Shown in pieces: positions 1-10,330 of a DNA stretch of 64,000 bases. Position numbers and translations under genes: made by a program. Within the stretch, counting starts at the first letter, position 1. Each line of letters starts with the position of its first letter. The notes under the pieces were generated by a model. That model was not told where the DNA came from and made no database searches. It saw only the letters and a list, made by a program, of their open reading frames with translations. The stretch comes from Platanthera guangdongensis. Lineage: Eukaryota > Streptophyta > Magnoliopsida > Asparagales > Orchidaceae. The stretch is from the NCBI GenBank assembly GCA_039583875.1, contig CM077160.1, forward strand, positions 116,795,895 to 116,859,894, in the 5' to 3' direction.

Positions 1-42
1 TCCATTCAAGATGCAGAGCAAGATCCACACTGGATCATTGCA

Positions 43-939
43 ATGCAAGAGGAGTTGCATCAATTTGAGAGGAACAAAGTATGGGAACTAGTGCCAAAGC
101 CTAAGGATCACTCCATTGTTGGAACAAAATGGGTATTCAGAAACAAACTGGATGATCAAGGAATAATTATAAGGAACAAGGCAAGGCTAGTTGCTCAGGG
201 ATATTCTCAAGAAGAAGGAATCGACTACGACCAGACTTTTGCACCTGTTGCAAGATTGGAAGCCATCAGAATATTTCTAGCTTATGCAGCTCACAAAGGC
301 TTGAAGGTATATCAGATGGATGTCAAAAGTGCTTTCTTGAATGGAGACATCAAAGAGGAAGTTTATGTCAGACAACCTCCAGGTTTTATCTCTCCAACTT
401 TTCCTGATTATGTTTTTAGACTGAACAAAGCATTATATGGTCTCAAGCAAGCTCCTAGAGCATGGTATGAGACCCCAGCATGCTTTCTCTTGGAAAATGG
501 TTTTATAAGGGGTAGAGTAGACCAAACTCTTTTCATTAGAACCCATAAGTCCCATACCCTTACTAGTACAAATTTATGTAGACGATATCATTTTTGTTCT
601 ACTGACTCCAAATTGTGCAGAAGGTTTTCCAACCTAATGCATTCTAAATTTGAGATGAGTAGCATGGGTGAGCTATCCTTCTTCCTAGGATTGCAAGTCA
701 AGCAACATGCTGAAGGCATCTTTATTTCTCAAACCAAATATGCAAATGAATTGGTTAAGAAATTTGGTATGTCTGAGGCATCTTGTATGAAAACACCCAT
801 GCCTACTAATGCTGTATTGGATGCTGATGAACATGGGAAACCTGTTGATCAAACAACATATAGAGCAATGATTGGCTCTTTACTGTATCTTACAGCTAGT
901 AGACCAGATATAATGTTTGCTACATGTATATGTGCTTAG
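43..939 (+). pseudogene. Sire-A Copia reverse transcriptase (RVT_2), frameshifted
   Basis: This is the RNA-dependent DNA polymerase of a Copia pol polyprotein. Visible landmarks are GTKWVF (near residue 27), [55 protein letters not shown] and [13 protein letters not shown]. The catalytic YVDD is absent from this frame but present at 575-586 in another frame. One indel near 556-562 and a second near 597 compensate each other, so the frame is lost just across the active site. A one-base insertion near 936 then ends the frame before RNase H. The fold is certain and the copy is catalytically dead. Confidence 0.93.
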
Positions 940-1528
940 GTTCCAAGTAAGCCCTAGAGAGTCACACCTAACTTTAGTAAAGAGGATTCTCAGGTATGTT
1001 AAAAGTTGTCCAAATCTAGGTCTCTGGTATCCAAAGGATTCAGCATTTGATTTAACTGGATTCTCAGATGCTGATTATGCTGGATGCAGAATTGACAGGA
1101 AAAGCACCAGTGGAACTTGTCAGTTCCTTGGTGACAGACTTGTCTCTTGGTTTTGTAAGAAACAAACATCTGTGTCAACTTCAACTGCTGAAGCTGAATA
1201 TATGGCTGCAGGCAGTTGTTGTTCACAAATCTTGTGGATCCAAAACCAACTCCTATACTATAGCTACAACTTAGAGAAGTCTAAAATCTTGTGTGATAAC
1301 ACAAGTGCTATTTCCATAGCTCAAAATCCAGTCCTCCATAGTAGGACAAAACACATAGAGATTAGGCATCATTTCTTAAGGGATAATGTTGAAAAGAATA
1401 AAATTGAATTACATTATATCCCAACTGATTTACAAAGGGGAGATATTTTCACCAAGCTCTTGGATGAAAAGAAACACACCTTCTTCCTAAATCAGTTAGG
1501 AATGTTAGATGGAGGAAGCCTTAAATAA
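917..1528 (+). pseudogene. Sire-A Copia RNase H, end of pol
   Basis: This is the C-terminal RNase H domain of the same pol, separated from the RT by a one-base insertion near 936. The three acidic blocks are intact: SDADYAG, AEAEYMA and CDNTSAI. Between and after them come RKSTSGTCQFLG, RTKHIEIRHHFLRD and DIFTKLL, the usual end of Copia pol. The stop is TAA at 1526-1528. In a live element the enzyme degrades the RNA strand of the RNA:DNA hybrid. No ORF3 start lies close by; about 500 bp of repeats and leader follow. Confidence 0.92.
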
Positions 1529-1616
1529 TATCCAAGATTTTGAAATCTTAAAAATTGACCAATACTAGGCAAACATTCTGATTTTTCTTAGTGTCTAGAA
1601 TTTTTCTGATCTCTGA

Positions 1617-1900
1617 ACTGCGCTCGACGATTTGCCCCAAGATCGTCGAACGGAGATCGACGATTTCCAAAAATCGTCGAACTGAGTTCAGCGCCTCTCA
1701 GATAGTATGAACTATCTCTTCCGGTCAACGATCGTCGAACGGCGCTCGACGATTTTGTTCTCTGAACGATCGTCGAACGGAGCTCGACGCTCTCCAATAT
1801 CGTCGAACGGAGATCGACGATGTTGAAAACTCTTCAGATTCCTTTAGAAGCCTCGATCGTCGAACTGAGTTCAACGATCTTTCCAATTCTGCGTCGAACC
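1617..1900 (+). repeat. Palindromic repeat array between pol and ORF3 (Sire-A)
   Basis: The spacer holds repeated dyads of the form ATCGTCGAAC-NGAG-NTCGACGAT, spaced by short unrelated words. The same dyad type fills 5473-5760 in this element's own LTR. It lies directly upstream of a TATA-like box and the ORF3 start, which suggests regulatory use. Confidence 0.8.
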
Positions 1901-1904
1901 CTAA

Positions 1905-1911
1905 TATAAAA
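1905..1911 (+). promoter_or_regulatory. Candidate internal TATA box for ORF3 (Sire-A)
   Basis: TATAAAA follows the last palindrome half-site and lies 121 nt upstream of the ORF3 ATG at 2026. The leader between is pyrimidine-rich and also holds a TTTTTGCAG acceptor-like site at 2011-2019. ORF3 could therefore be expressed from an internal promoter or from a spliced RNA. Confidence 0.45.
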
Positions 1912-2025
1912 CTCTTTTTTCGCCGTCGTTCTCTTTTGCGCTTTCGATTTCTCTGCAAGAATTTTCTTTCCCTCCAAACAGTTCTACACTTGGTCGTTTT
2001 GTTTGTTGAGTTTTTGCAGGTACCA

Positions 2026-5000
2026 ATGGCTGTGTCAGTTGCTGTTCTTGCTGCAATGAAGTTTGATGCCGGTTTTGACATTGATATAGAATCCTTCAAC
2101 ACGACTGATCAGATTTTTCAAGATATACTGGGTTTGTTCAAGGATCAGAATCTGACTGCTATAATGACCACCAGGATCAAGCTGGCTTCTGATGAGATCA
2201 AGGAGTGGGTTTATACTGCCCATAATCAAGATAACAGCACCATAGTTGGGTCAATAGCTGGAACTCAGGTACCCTTGACCCCAACCATTCTCTCAGAAGT
2301 TTTTGAATTGAGAAATGGAGAAGATTCTGCTGAGCTATCTGGAGAGGAGTATTCTGAACTGCTTGCCAGAATGGGTCATCCAGAGGGAAACCCTAGCAAG
2401 CTCTTCAAAAGGAACCTGTCTGTTGAATACAGGTTCATGGCAGATGTGGTGGGGAAAGTGCTACTGGCAAAGCACTCAGCCCATGATACAATATCCAGAT
2501 ATCAGCTCTGTCTCATGGGAGCTCTTGTGTATAAGAAGAATCTGAACTGGGGAGAGGTTTTCTTTGACCTCATCAAAAAGAAAATAAACAAAAGTTTTGT
2601 TAATTTTGGGAGAATTATTGGAGTATTTCTGCAGCACAGGTGTCCTGCCTTGATGGTCTCCTCTGGAGTTCATATCAATGCCTCCAAGAGATTGTCCTGT
2701 GCCCTCTTTGGAAAGTGGGACAGGCAAATCAACAAGCCTAGCAGGCCCTCCTCCAGTGCTCCTTCAGGAACAAGGACTTAAAGAGTCACTCCTCCATAGG
2801 TCTCTGCCCCTGCAGATGACCTGGCTGCTGCTGTTGCTTCTCCTCCTCCTCCTCCAATTCCATCCCTTCCCCTACCATCCACCATTCCAGCTCCATCCAC
2901 CATCATCATCTCCAGCCCATCTCCAACATCAACACCTTCTCCAGAACCTATTCTACCTCCACCAGTAGACCAATTCCACCCACTATTCTCCTATCCTCCA
3001 CCAGATGTCACCTCATCACCTTCTCATCCATCCTTCACCCTCCTTGATGATTCCTTTATGGATGATTCCCCATCATCTCCTCCTGAATTACCTTCCTCCT
3101 CCACTTCATTTCAAGACCTCCTACACCAGATCATTGATCAACTAACATTCACCCCATCCATATCCATTCCCCTGTCCTCCATACCCACCCTACCAACACC
3201 TCAGCCATCCATTCCACAATTCTCCAGCTCTCCACTTCCAGAACCTTCAGTTGCTTCCATGCCTTCTACCTCTGCTCCAGCTCTTGAGCAAGTAGACCTC
3301 TCAGCCCTTGCTGACAGGCTGTATGAGCTGCTTGCCCCCAGGCTCTCTCTATTGTTGGAGACCTCCTTGGCTCCTCTACACCTGTCAGTGGCAGCCCTTT
3401 CTGCCAGGCTCTCTTCCCTCTTCCCTCAGGCAGCACCTACAGCAGTGTGCCTTGATCCAGACATGTCTGCATCTAGGCAGGGGGAGATGTCATATGAAGT
3501 AATCCTTCATGTTGTTGTTGCTGCTACTTCTGTGACTGCTTCTGTAAGCTCTCTATCTGCTATTGCTGTTAGTTCTGCTTCTTCTGCTGCTCCTCCTGTT
3601 GTTGTTGCTGTGCCTCAAGCACAAAGTCAGAGTTCAACTGCAGTTCTTGCAATAGACCTCAGGTCTTTGCTATCAGCTTTTGATTCTGCCTTCTTCAGCT
3701 GTCTGCCAGAGGTCCATGCTGTCCAGCCTCCAGAAGATTTATCCAAGGCGCTTGTGCCTTTTTCTTGCTGTGACCCTAGCATGATCACTTCTTTTGTAAA
3801 TTCAGTAATTGCTGCTGCTGCTTCTTCTGAAGAAAGGACTGATTTTTCTTCTGTGAATGTTGATACTGCTGCTGCTGAAATTCTTACTGTTTCTGATGAA
3901 CCATCTTCCAAGGACATTCTGATGTCAGAGGCCACTGAATTTGAGCCTTCTGCAGTCCTTGATGGTTTTCCCTCAGTTTCTATTGATGATAGTAAATCTG
4001 CTGTTTCTGCTGTTGCTAGTGAAGTTGCTGCTGTTGTCACCTGTCCAGAGCCTACTGCTGCTGTTGCTGTTTCTGCTTCACCTTCTCCATCTACTGTTGT
4101 CCCTGCTGTTACCATCTCAACACCTGCTGCTGCTGCTGTTTCAACTTCTGCCTCATCTGCTTCTGCTCAGCTCAAAAAGGACTTGATGAAGAAAATAGAT
4201 GCTTTCTATGAGGACAAGAGTTCTGAATCTGATGAATTTAAAACAGACTCTGATGATTCTTCTGCTACCATTGCCAGGAAAAGGAAGGCAAGGAGCAAAG
4301 CAATGAAAAGGGTACCTCCTGCTAAAGTTAAAGATAACAATGATATCCCTTATTACATCTTACATGACTGCCCAATCACTGAACACTGGATGCAATACTC
4401 TAAAAATCAGCTGAAAGCAATGAAGAAAAAGAGAAAATATGAGAAGGGTTCATCCCAATTCCAGCACTCTCATCCTCCTCCACCACCTCCTCCTGATGCA
4501 GGTGCAGGTGGAAGCTCTGCTGCTCAACCCCCAGCCAGAAGTCAGGCTCCCTATCAACCTCATGCCAGATCTTACCATAGGGAAAGCCAATCCAGGGGTT
4601 CTCATTCTAGGAGAGGAGGCTATAGGGGTAATCAGAGAGATATTCAAGTCTATTCGAAAGGTTACTCCAGGCAGCACCCATATTCCAGGGAAAGACAAAC
4701 TTCAACTGATACAACATCTGGTTCTTTCCCTTACAAGCTGAAAGAGACTGTGTCTGCCAGGCCTCCTCAAGACAATCCCTCCAACAGGTTTGAGCCACCT
4801 GTACCTTTTGAGGACCCTGAAAATAATCCAGCTGCTTGGACTGCCAGATTAAAGGAATTAGCTGCACTGGATCAAATTAAAAAGGCCAGAGAACAAGGAT
4901 TAGATTCTTCCAACATTTCTACTATGTCTGAACAGAGACAGAAAGAACTAGAGAGATATGCTTCAAGTTAGTTCTTTGATGCTGACAGGTACATGGAATT

Positions 5001-5133
5001 ACACCCTGAAGCAGTGGTTCCCAGGCTTAAACAGCAAACATCTCTAGGTGCAGCAGATGACACCAGATCTAAGAAGGAAGCCCTCAATCCTAACAGAGAG
5101 ATTAAAATGGTTAAGGGCAAAGAGAAGAAATGA
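2026..5133 (+). pseudogene. Sire-A ORF3, post-pol protein
   Basis: One frame runs about 1035 codons from ATG 2026 to TGA 5131, broken by stops at 2779, 2797 and 4969. Residues 1-250 resemble the plant transposon-protein domain found after pol in Sireviruses and Athila elements: helical, with VPLTPTILSEVFELR and YRFMADVVGKVLLAKHS. Then follow a long Pro/Ser/Ala-rich low-complexity region, a basic RKRKARSKAMKR segment that could be a nuclear signal, and a His/Pro/Gly/Arg-rich tail. No transmembrane segment is obvious, so the old 'envelope-like' label is doubtful here. Function is unknown. The N-terminal part is shared with Sire-B ORF3; the C-terminal part is not. Confidence 0.75.
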
Positions 5134-5289
5134 TATTGTAAGGTGACAATTTCTGCAATTTCTGACTATCTGGATGCCATATATATCTCTGTGATTATTC
5201 TGCAATGTCTAGCTATTATTTTTATGTCTTACTGATTGTATGTTGTTATTTAAGTTTTTCCAAAATCTGTAAATAGTAATCCTAACCCA

Positions 5290-5302
5290 AGTAGGGGGAG
5301 AT
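5290..5302 (+). other. Polypurine tract of Sire-A
   Basis: AGTAGGGGGAG lies just before the LTR start TGTTGGAAC at 5303. This is the expected position of the plus-strand priming site. Confidence 0.8.
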
Positions 5303-6832
5303 TGTTGGAACACCCTATTACTAATTTGGGTCAGGATCACTATGTCTCTAGGAATCTTTGCTTGACCTCCTGTATAGCTTAATAGGTCAATTAGAATTGA
5401 GTCTAAGGGTTAGAAGTCTAGGTTTGGAAGCTGCCCTGAAGACCAAGATTTTGTGTTTGGAGACTAAGTCATATCGTCGAGCTCAGCACGACGATTCATC
5501 GAACTTCGATCGACGATCATCTAGCTCAACTTCGACAGATCGTCGAACTCCATTCGACGATCGCTGAGCTCAACTTCTTCACATCGTCGAACTCCATTCG
5601 ACGATCGGTGAGCTCAGGTCGACAATTTGGACTCTGCTTAGGATCTTTATCTCTGAGCTCAGTTCGATGATCTTTGAGCTCAGATCGACGATATTTTTGC
5701 TGCTATATATTTCCAGATCGCTGAGCTCAGCTCGACGATAGCAGAGCTCAGTTCGACGATTTCAGATAACTTCTAGAATGTTTCTAAATTCAAATTCAAA
5801 TCAGTTAGGAGTTATTCTGCAATTAATTCAGAGATTTGCTAGCCGTTTTCATTCAATTCTGGACCAAGTTTCAAGGGATTTTTCAAGGAATATATCTGTG
5901 GACTTTCCTCCAGAAGAGATTATGCAATTAAGGATGCAAATTAATGCAGGCCAACGGCTATACTTGACAGAGAATGTTATTCTATTCTATACCAGAGAAT
6001 AAAAGACAGGATATTTTGAATCTCTAAAAAAAAAAGAACACACACAATACAGAGAGAGGATACAGATTATAGAGACACATTCAAAAATCTTCTGTCACAA
6101 AAGAATTCTGAAGAACACACATCCAAGGAGATCAAGCCTTCTCAAATCTTTAGATCTCCGTAGTCTTCAAAGTGTTCAAGGCCAACATATTTCCAGACTC
6201 CAGACATTCAACATTTCAGCTATTGCTGAAATCATCTATTGCTGGAGTTCAATCTTTGAAGGCCTATCACCCTCAGCAAAGCTTTTTCTTCCTGAAGATC
6301 TCAAGGATTTAGGGGGAGCTTTGACATCAACAATCCACATAGTCTTCTCAGTTGTTTGAGAAAGAGAAGACTTCCATCATTCTCTCACCCCCACTCTGTA
6401 AAGGGTTTCTCAAACTCCCTTCAAAAGTTTGAGCTTGGTTTTTGAGCACCTTGTCAAAAGCTCATTGGTGGCAAGACACCTGATCAAAAAATCTGCTTTG
6501 GTTTTTGAGCACCTTATCAAAAGCTCATTGGTGACCAGGACACCTGATCAACTCATCCTGCAGTGGATTCCTACCTAGGGTGGTAGAAGAGTGGATGTAC
6601 CCAAGTTTAGGGGAACCACTATATTTCCTTGTGTCTTCTGGTTTTGCTTGTTTTCATTTTTGTTTCTGGCCCTGATTTTTCTGTGCTTAGTTCTTGTTTA
6701 ACTTAGTGTTGTAATTAGATTTATTATTGCTTCCCTGCTCACACTTATTACAACAATAGTTGTAAAAGTTTTTAAAGCACCATATACTCTATTCACCCCC
6801 TCTAGAGTATATTAGATCTAATTGCACTTTCA
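5303..6832 (+). repeat. Sire-A 3' LTR (1530 bp)
   Basis: It starts TGTTGGAACACC after the polypurine tract and ends with CTTTCA at 6832. Near the end it carries CTATTCACCCCC, also present just inside the ends of the Sire-B and Sire-C LTRs. The block GTGGATGTACCCAA followed by GGGGAACCACTATA near 6590-6625 is shared by all three. A tandem duplication of about 62 bp lies at 6430-6550. There is no target-site check because the 5' end is outside the window. Confidence 0.85.
5473..5760 (+). repeat. Palindromic repeat array in the Sire-A LTR
   Basis: Repeated ATCGTCGAAC, TTCGACGAT and GAGCTCAG words form dyads about 22 nt long. This is the same motif family as in the pol-ORF3 spacer (1617-1900). 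It sits in the 5' half of the LTR, where U3 enhancers are expected. Confidence 0.8.
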
Positions 6833-7105
6833 CTCATCCAAAGGACCTACATAGAAGCAGGAGACAAAACTCACAGCATTCCCATCACAGTACCGATCAG
6901 GTGGCTTAACAAACCTCTTTGATCTCCGAATGGTCTTCTCCTTGCTCACTACCTCTATTGCTTCTTCAGACTCAGCTACAACTTCAGGCAAGCTTTGAGC
7001 AATGCTCCCCCTGCTTCCTGGGCCAGAAGCCTCAGCACCAGGGCTTGAAGCAACAGGAGCTGCTGGTGAAACAGCAAGCTCCTCTTCCAGACCATCAGTA
7101 GCCAC
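6833..7105 (-). pseudogene. Cop-D1 integrase-to-RT linker fragment
   Basis: This is an acidic, Ser/Ala-rich linker ending in RRSKRFVKPPDRYCDGN and a short VSFVSCF stretch. It corresponds to the Cop-D2 linker at 37450-37590. An indel near 7130 separates it from the integrase frame. The frame stops at 6833 where the Sire-A LTR begins, which fixes the insertion point inside a codon run still readable in Cop-D2. Confidence 0.7.
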
Positions 7106-7131
7106 CTTCTTCTCTTCATCAACCTTGCTCT

Positions 7132-8607
7132 CTATAGATAAACCGACTTACCTCCATACGACGTCAGTTCATCAAAGATAATATCTCTTGATACAACAAA
7201 CTTTTTCATCGCAGGATCCATGCATTTCCATCCCTTCTTCCGCTCATCATAGCCAATAAAGACAAGCTTCCTTGCCTTTGCATCAAGCTTTGTCCTGGAA
7301 GCATCTGGTACATGCAGATAGCACGTTGATCCAAACACCTGAAGGTGTTCCACACTTGGCTTTTTCTTCAGCAACATCTCAAAGGGGGACTTCATGTTGA
7401 TCGGGCTGAGCAGCATCCGATTGATGACATTGGAAGCACAAGACATCACCTCTGCCCAGAAGGACCTAGTAGTGTCTTTTGCATGAAGCCAGCATTTGCA
7501 AGTCTCCGTCAAATGACGGATATTCCGCTCCGCTACTCTGTTTTGTTGTGGATTATCAGCACAAGTAAGCTCTCTTTGTATTACGCACTTCATGCAGAAG
7601 TTATAAAACTCTGAGGAGACAAACTCACCCCCGTTATCTGTTCTAAGCTTCTTGATCCGCAAGCCAAGCCGGCCCTCCACTAGCTCCTTGAACTTCACAA
7701 GCAAACGGAAGGCTTTAGAATTCTCCTTTAAGAAATATACCCAAGTGTATCTTGAGTAGTCATCAATCAATACAAGCATGTATCTGCTTCCACCAAGGCT
7801 GGCAGTGACAGTCGGTCCCATCAAGTCTCCATGGATACACTCCAATGGTCTCTTGCTCCTTATTTGTGATTTATCAAACAGAAGGCGATGAGCCTTGCCG
7901 TACTGATACCCCACGCAAACATGACCGTCACCAAAAGAATATAGCTTAGGCAAGCCTCTAACAAGGCTTCTGTTTGTCATAGCATTCAGCTTATCCATTC
8001 CTACATGCCCCAGCCTCTCATGCCAGATAGCAGTGCTATCATTTGCTCTCATCCGATCAACATAAGAGTTAGTTGCAAGAACAAACAAGTTCTTAACTCT
8101 CCTCCCAATATGAGCAATATCAGCCTTAACCGCTGATACGTTGCGAAGGAACTTCACTTCTATTGGCCCAAGCAGAATGTGATAACCAGCGTCTACCACA
8201 TTGGTCACAGAGAAGAGGTTCTTCTTCATGCCCGGTACATGATACATACTCCTTAACGTGAGTGGCCCCTTATCACTACCCAAAGACACAACTCTCTCCT
8301 TCTCTATTGAATAAACAGTATTATCACCAGTTATGATAGCTTTATTACTTGAGTAAGCTTGCAAGGAAGAGAACTTTGACTTGTCTCCGGTGAGGTGAGG
8401 ACCATACCTGGAGTCCACGATCCATTCGTCGTTGAAGTCGACAGTGGACAAGGTATGGACACAGGTTCCCGTCATGAAAGCTCCGCCCCATCCATCTTCC
8501 TTACTCTTAGAGCAAGCTTTCTCATTGCCAGCAGCATGCCCAGGCTGTAGTTTGATCTTGCAGTCATGCTTGAAGTGTCCCCGCTGATGACACCTGTAGC
8601 ACTTCAA
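7132..8607 (-). CDS. Cop-D1 Copia polyprotein segment: zinc knuckle, protease, integrase
   Basis: This 491-codon open frame starts at a CCHC zinc knuckle (CYRCHQRGHFKHDC, residues 3-16). A Copia aspartic protease region follows, but the catalytic D-S-G is D-S-R (VDSRYGPHLTGD, near residue 66), so protease activity is doubtful. The pre-integrase region IWHERLGH comes next. The integrase core retains its three acidic residues: HGDLMGP, RTDNGGEF and VAERN. The C-terminal part VFGSTCYLHV...FIGYDERKKGW is typical of Copia integrases. The ATG at the zinc knuckle is probably not the true start, since gag continues upstream out of frame. In a live element this would process Gag-Pol and insert the cDNA. 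Confidence 0.85.
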   Translation of the reverse strand: MKCYRCHQRGHFKHDCKIKLQPGHAAGNEKACSKSKEDGWGGAFMTGTCVHTLSTVDFNDEWIVDSRYGPHLTGDKSKFSSLQAYSSNKAIITGDNTVYSIEKERVVSLGSDKGPLTLRSMYHVPGMKKNLFSVTNVVDAGYHILLGPIEVKFLRNVSAVKADIAHIGRRVKNLFVLATNSYVDRMRANDSTAIWHERLGHVGMDKLNAMTNRSLVRGLPKLYSFGDGHVCVGYQYGKAHRLLFDKSQIRSKRPLECIHGDLMGPTVTASLGGSRYMLVLIDDYSRYTWVYFLKENSKAFRLLVKFKELVEGRLGLRIKKLRTDNGGEFVSSEFYNFCMKCVIQRELTCADNPQQNRVAERNIRHLTETCKCWLHAKDTTRSFWAEVMSCASNVINRMLLSPINMKSPFEMLLKKKPSVEHLQVFGSTCYLHVPDASRTKLDAKARKLVFIGYDERKKGWKCMDPAMKKFVVSRDIIFDELTSYGGKSVYL

Positions 8608-9164
8608 ATTCTTCTTCCAATCCTTCTTAGGAGCAGCGCTCCTCTCTGACTGACAAGAAGTTGAAGACTTATTTTCAGTAGCAGTCTTCTTATTCTTCCC
8701 TTCTCATCCCTTCTTCTTCTTGCCTGAGAAGAGAGCTTCACTGCCTTCCTCAGTGACAGTGACTTCAGCCATCTACCTTGCCAAACTTTCCTGCAAAGCA
8801 AGCAGGTTCTCCAGCTCCAGCAGAGATCGCCGAGTAGCCCAGCCTTGAACAGATGTCACAAAGGCAACATACTCCTTCCGTAAGCTGCGGATTATGTGCC
8901 TTTTCATCTTAGCCTCAAAGATAGGCTCATCAAGGTCAAGAGCTGAAAGCTCAGCTCACAAGCTCTTCATCTTCAGAAAGAATTTTGAGATGGCCAGATC
9001 TCCTTGAGTTGTCCTTGCCAACTCATTTTCCAGAAAATGAAGTCTGGCCACATTCTTCCTATTGAACAACTCATCAATAGTTGCCCAAATATCAGCAGCA
9101 GACTCACATCCAATGATGAGATCAAACAATTCTAGTGAAATAGCTCTCTTGAGAACAAACTCCA
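8608..9164 (-). pseudogene. Cop-D1 gag (UBN2-type), 5'-truncated
   Basis: Reverse-strand translation gives the Copia gag core seen in Cop-D2: CESAADIWATIDELFNR, FLENELARTTQGDLAIS and FVTSVQGW. Stops occur in the middle (near 8957) and near 8773, and the Lys-rich spacer before the zinc knuckle is frameshifted. The first part of gag is missing because the sequence switches near 9165 to an LTR in the other orientation. Confidence 0.75.
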
Positions 9165-10275
9165 GGGAAGTGGGGCAGGCCGGGCGGTCTGAGCGGCCTG
9201 AGCGGTCTGAGTCCGCGGTATGGGCGCACTGTTGGTTGCGGCCTGGGTAGTTTGGCTTGCTTGGTCTTGGTGGCTTGACTGTTCTTGAGGAGAGGCTTGT
9301 GCGGCCTATTGTGCGGCCTGTTGTGCGTCCTGCTTGCGGCCTGTTGTGCGGCCAGTATATTGTATGGCCGAAGGAGTCCTGTAACTTGGGCTTCTTGTGG
9401 AGTGGCCTGAGCGGACTGTGGATTGTGGTCTGTTGGCAGTGCCCAACTTGATCTGCGGCTTTGCTGCTGGTAAGCTCTTGTGGATCCAGGCGAACTGGAA
9501 GTTGTATCCGCGGTGTGTTGACGGACTTGTCTTCTGTGTCCGCGGAGTCCGCATATATGGATGGTGTGCTTTGGTTCTTGCCGAACTATCCTTGTTGCGG
9601 TGGATGTTGCTCGTCCTATGGCGGACTGTCCTATTGATTGGTGGTTTGATTCTTCTATGTCCATCGTGCTCGCGCTTGTTGCTTGGTGGGCTGCTGGACT
9701 TGATCATTTTCTGTGACAAGTTCACGGTGTCCGCAGAGTCCGTAGAGTTCGCTGTTGACCGGGGCCTGCCTGTGGTCATGTACTCAGTGGCAGGTGGTGG
9801 CGTTGTTGTTGTGCTCTGCGGACTACCTCCTGTGTCCGCTTGATGTGTTGAGTGGCGGTGGTGGTCTGGCGCTGGGCTTGCGTTGGGCGGGCTGGCGTTG
9901 TACCTATGTTGTACAAGTCTGCAGTGTGTGCTCATATTGGCGGATTGCCTTTGGTCTGGCTCCTTAAGGGTTGAAGTCTGGCCAAGTCCATGTGGACTTG
10001 GAGGACTGGTTGTGTTAGTGCACGGTCTGGAGAGGTGTCTCTATTCACTAGGGTAGTGACCACACTCCTCACCTCGTCTATAAATAATAGAGATCTTCTT
10101 TTATCTTATGTACTGGCAAAATCATGTCTCTCCATGTATACCTCGCCATGTAAAGAAGTGTTAATAAAAATAAGATCTGCTTGTTCTTCCATTTGCTTTG
10201 GGTGTTATGCTTGCTCCTTGGGTTTCCGCATGATCAAAGTGTGAACTGGTTAGTTCTGAGAATATTAATTTGGCT
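9165..10275 (+). repeat. LTR remnant of the Cop-D family, inverted relative to Cop-D1
   Basis: The start GGGAAGTGGGGC lines up with the Cop-D2 LTR shortly after its TGTTGAAAATTG start. GGGCGGTCTGAG repeats follow, then a TATAAATA box at 10079-10086 preceded by a block matching the Cop-D2 LTR (CTATTCACTAGGG, CACACTCCTC). A CATGTCTC...CGCCATGTA block and a CCGCATGATCAAAGTG end also match. The middle is shorter than in Cop-D2. Bases 10276-10330 resemble the start of the Cop-D2 internal region. Long open frames here are repeat artefacts. Confidence 0.7.
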
Positions 10276-10330
10276 TTAGGCTATCTTGCTGACCATCTTG
10301 AGAAAATTTAACACCTGGAGTTTGGCTGGA

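Larger units (their letters stand above)
1..6832 (+). mobile_element. Sire-A: 3' part of a Sirevirus-like Copia retrotransposon
   Basis: The window opens inside the reverse transcriptase domain. In order follow RNase H, a palindrome-rich spacer, a long post-pol ORF (ORF3), a polypurine tract and a 1530-bp LTR ending in CA at 6832. A third ORF after pol and a long LTR are hallmarks of the Sirevirus/Maximus lineage. The 5' LTR, gag and protease lie outside the window. The right edge abuts coding sequence of a minus-strand Copia element (Cop-D1), so Sire-A inserted into it. Pol and ORF3 both carry stops or frameshifts, so this copy is inactive. Confidence 0.85.
6833..9164 (-). mobile_element. 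Cop-D1: truncated minus-strand Copia element
   Basis: Reading right to left it encodes gag, a zinc knuckle, protease, integrase and the start of the integrase-RT linker. It closely matches Cop-D2 (33441-40267). It is cut at 6832/6833 by Sire-A and at about 9165 by an oppositely oriented LTR of its own family. RT and RNase H are not in the window. Confidence 0.85.

Noticed and set aside
3627..4115. Minus-strand frame of 162 codons inside ORF3 of Sire-A
   Set aside because: A shadow of the Ser/Ala/Val-rich sense frame; no independent evidence.
9122..9967. Several long frames on both strands in the GCGGTCTG-rich region
   Set aside because: The region aligns with the Cop-D2 LTR. The frames are low-complexity products of GC-rich repeats.
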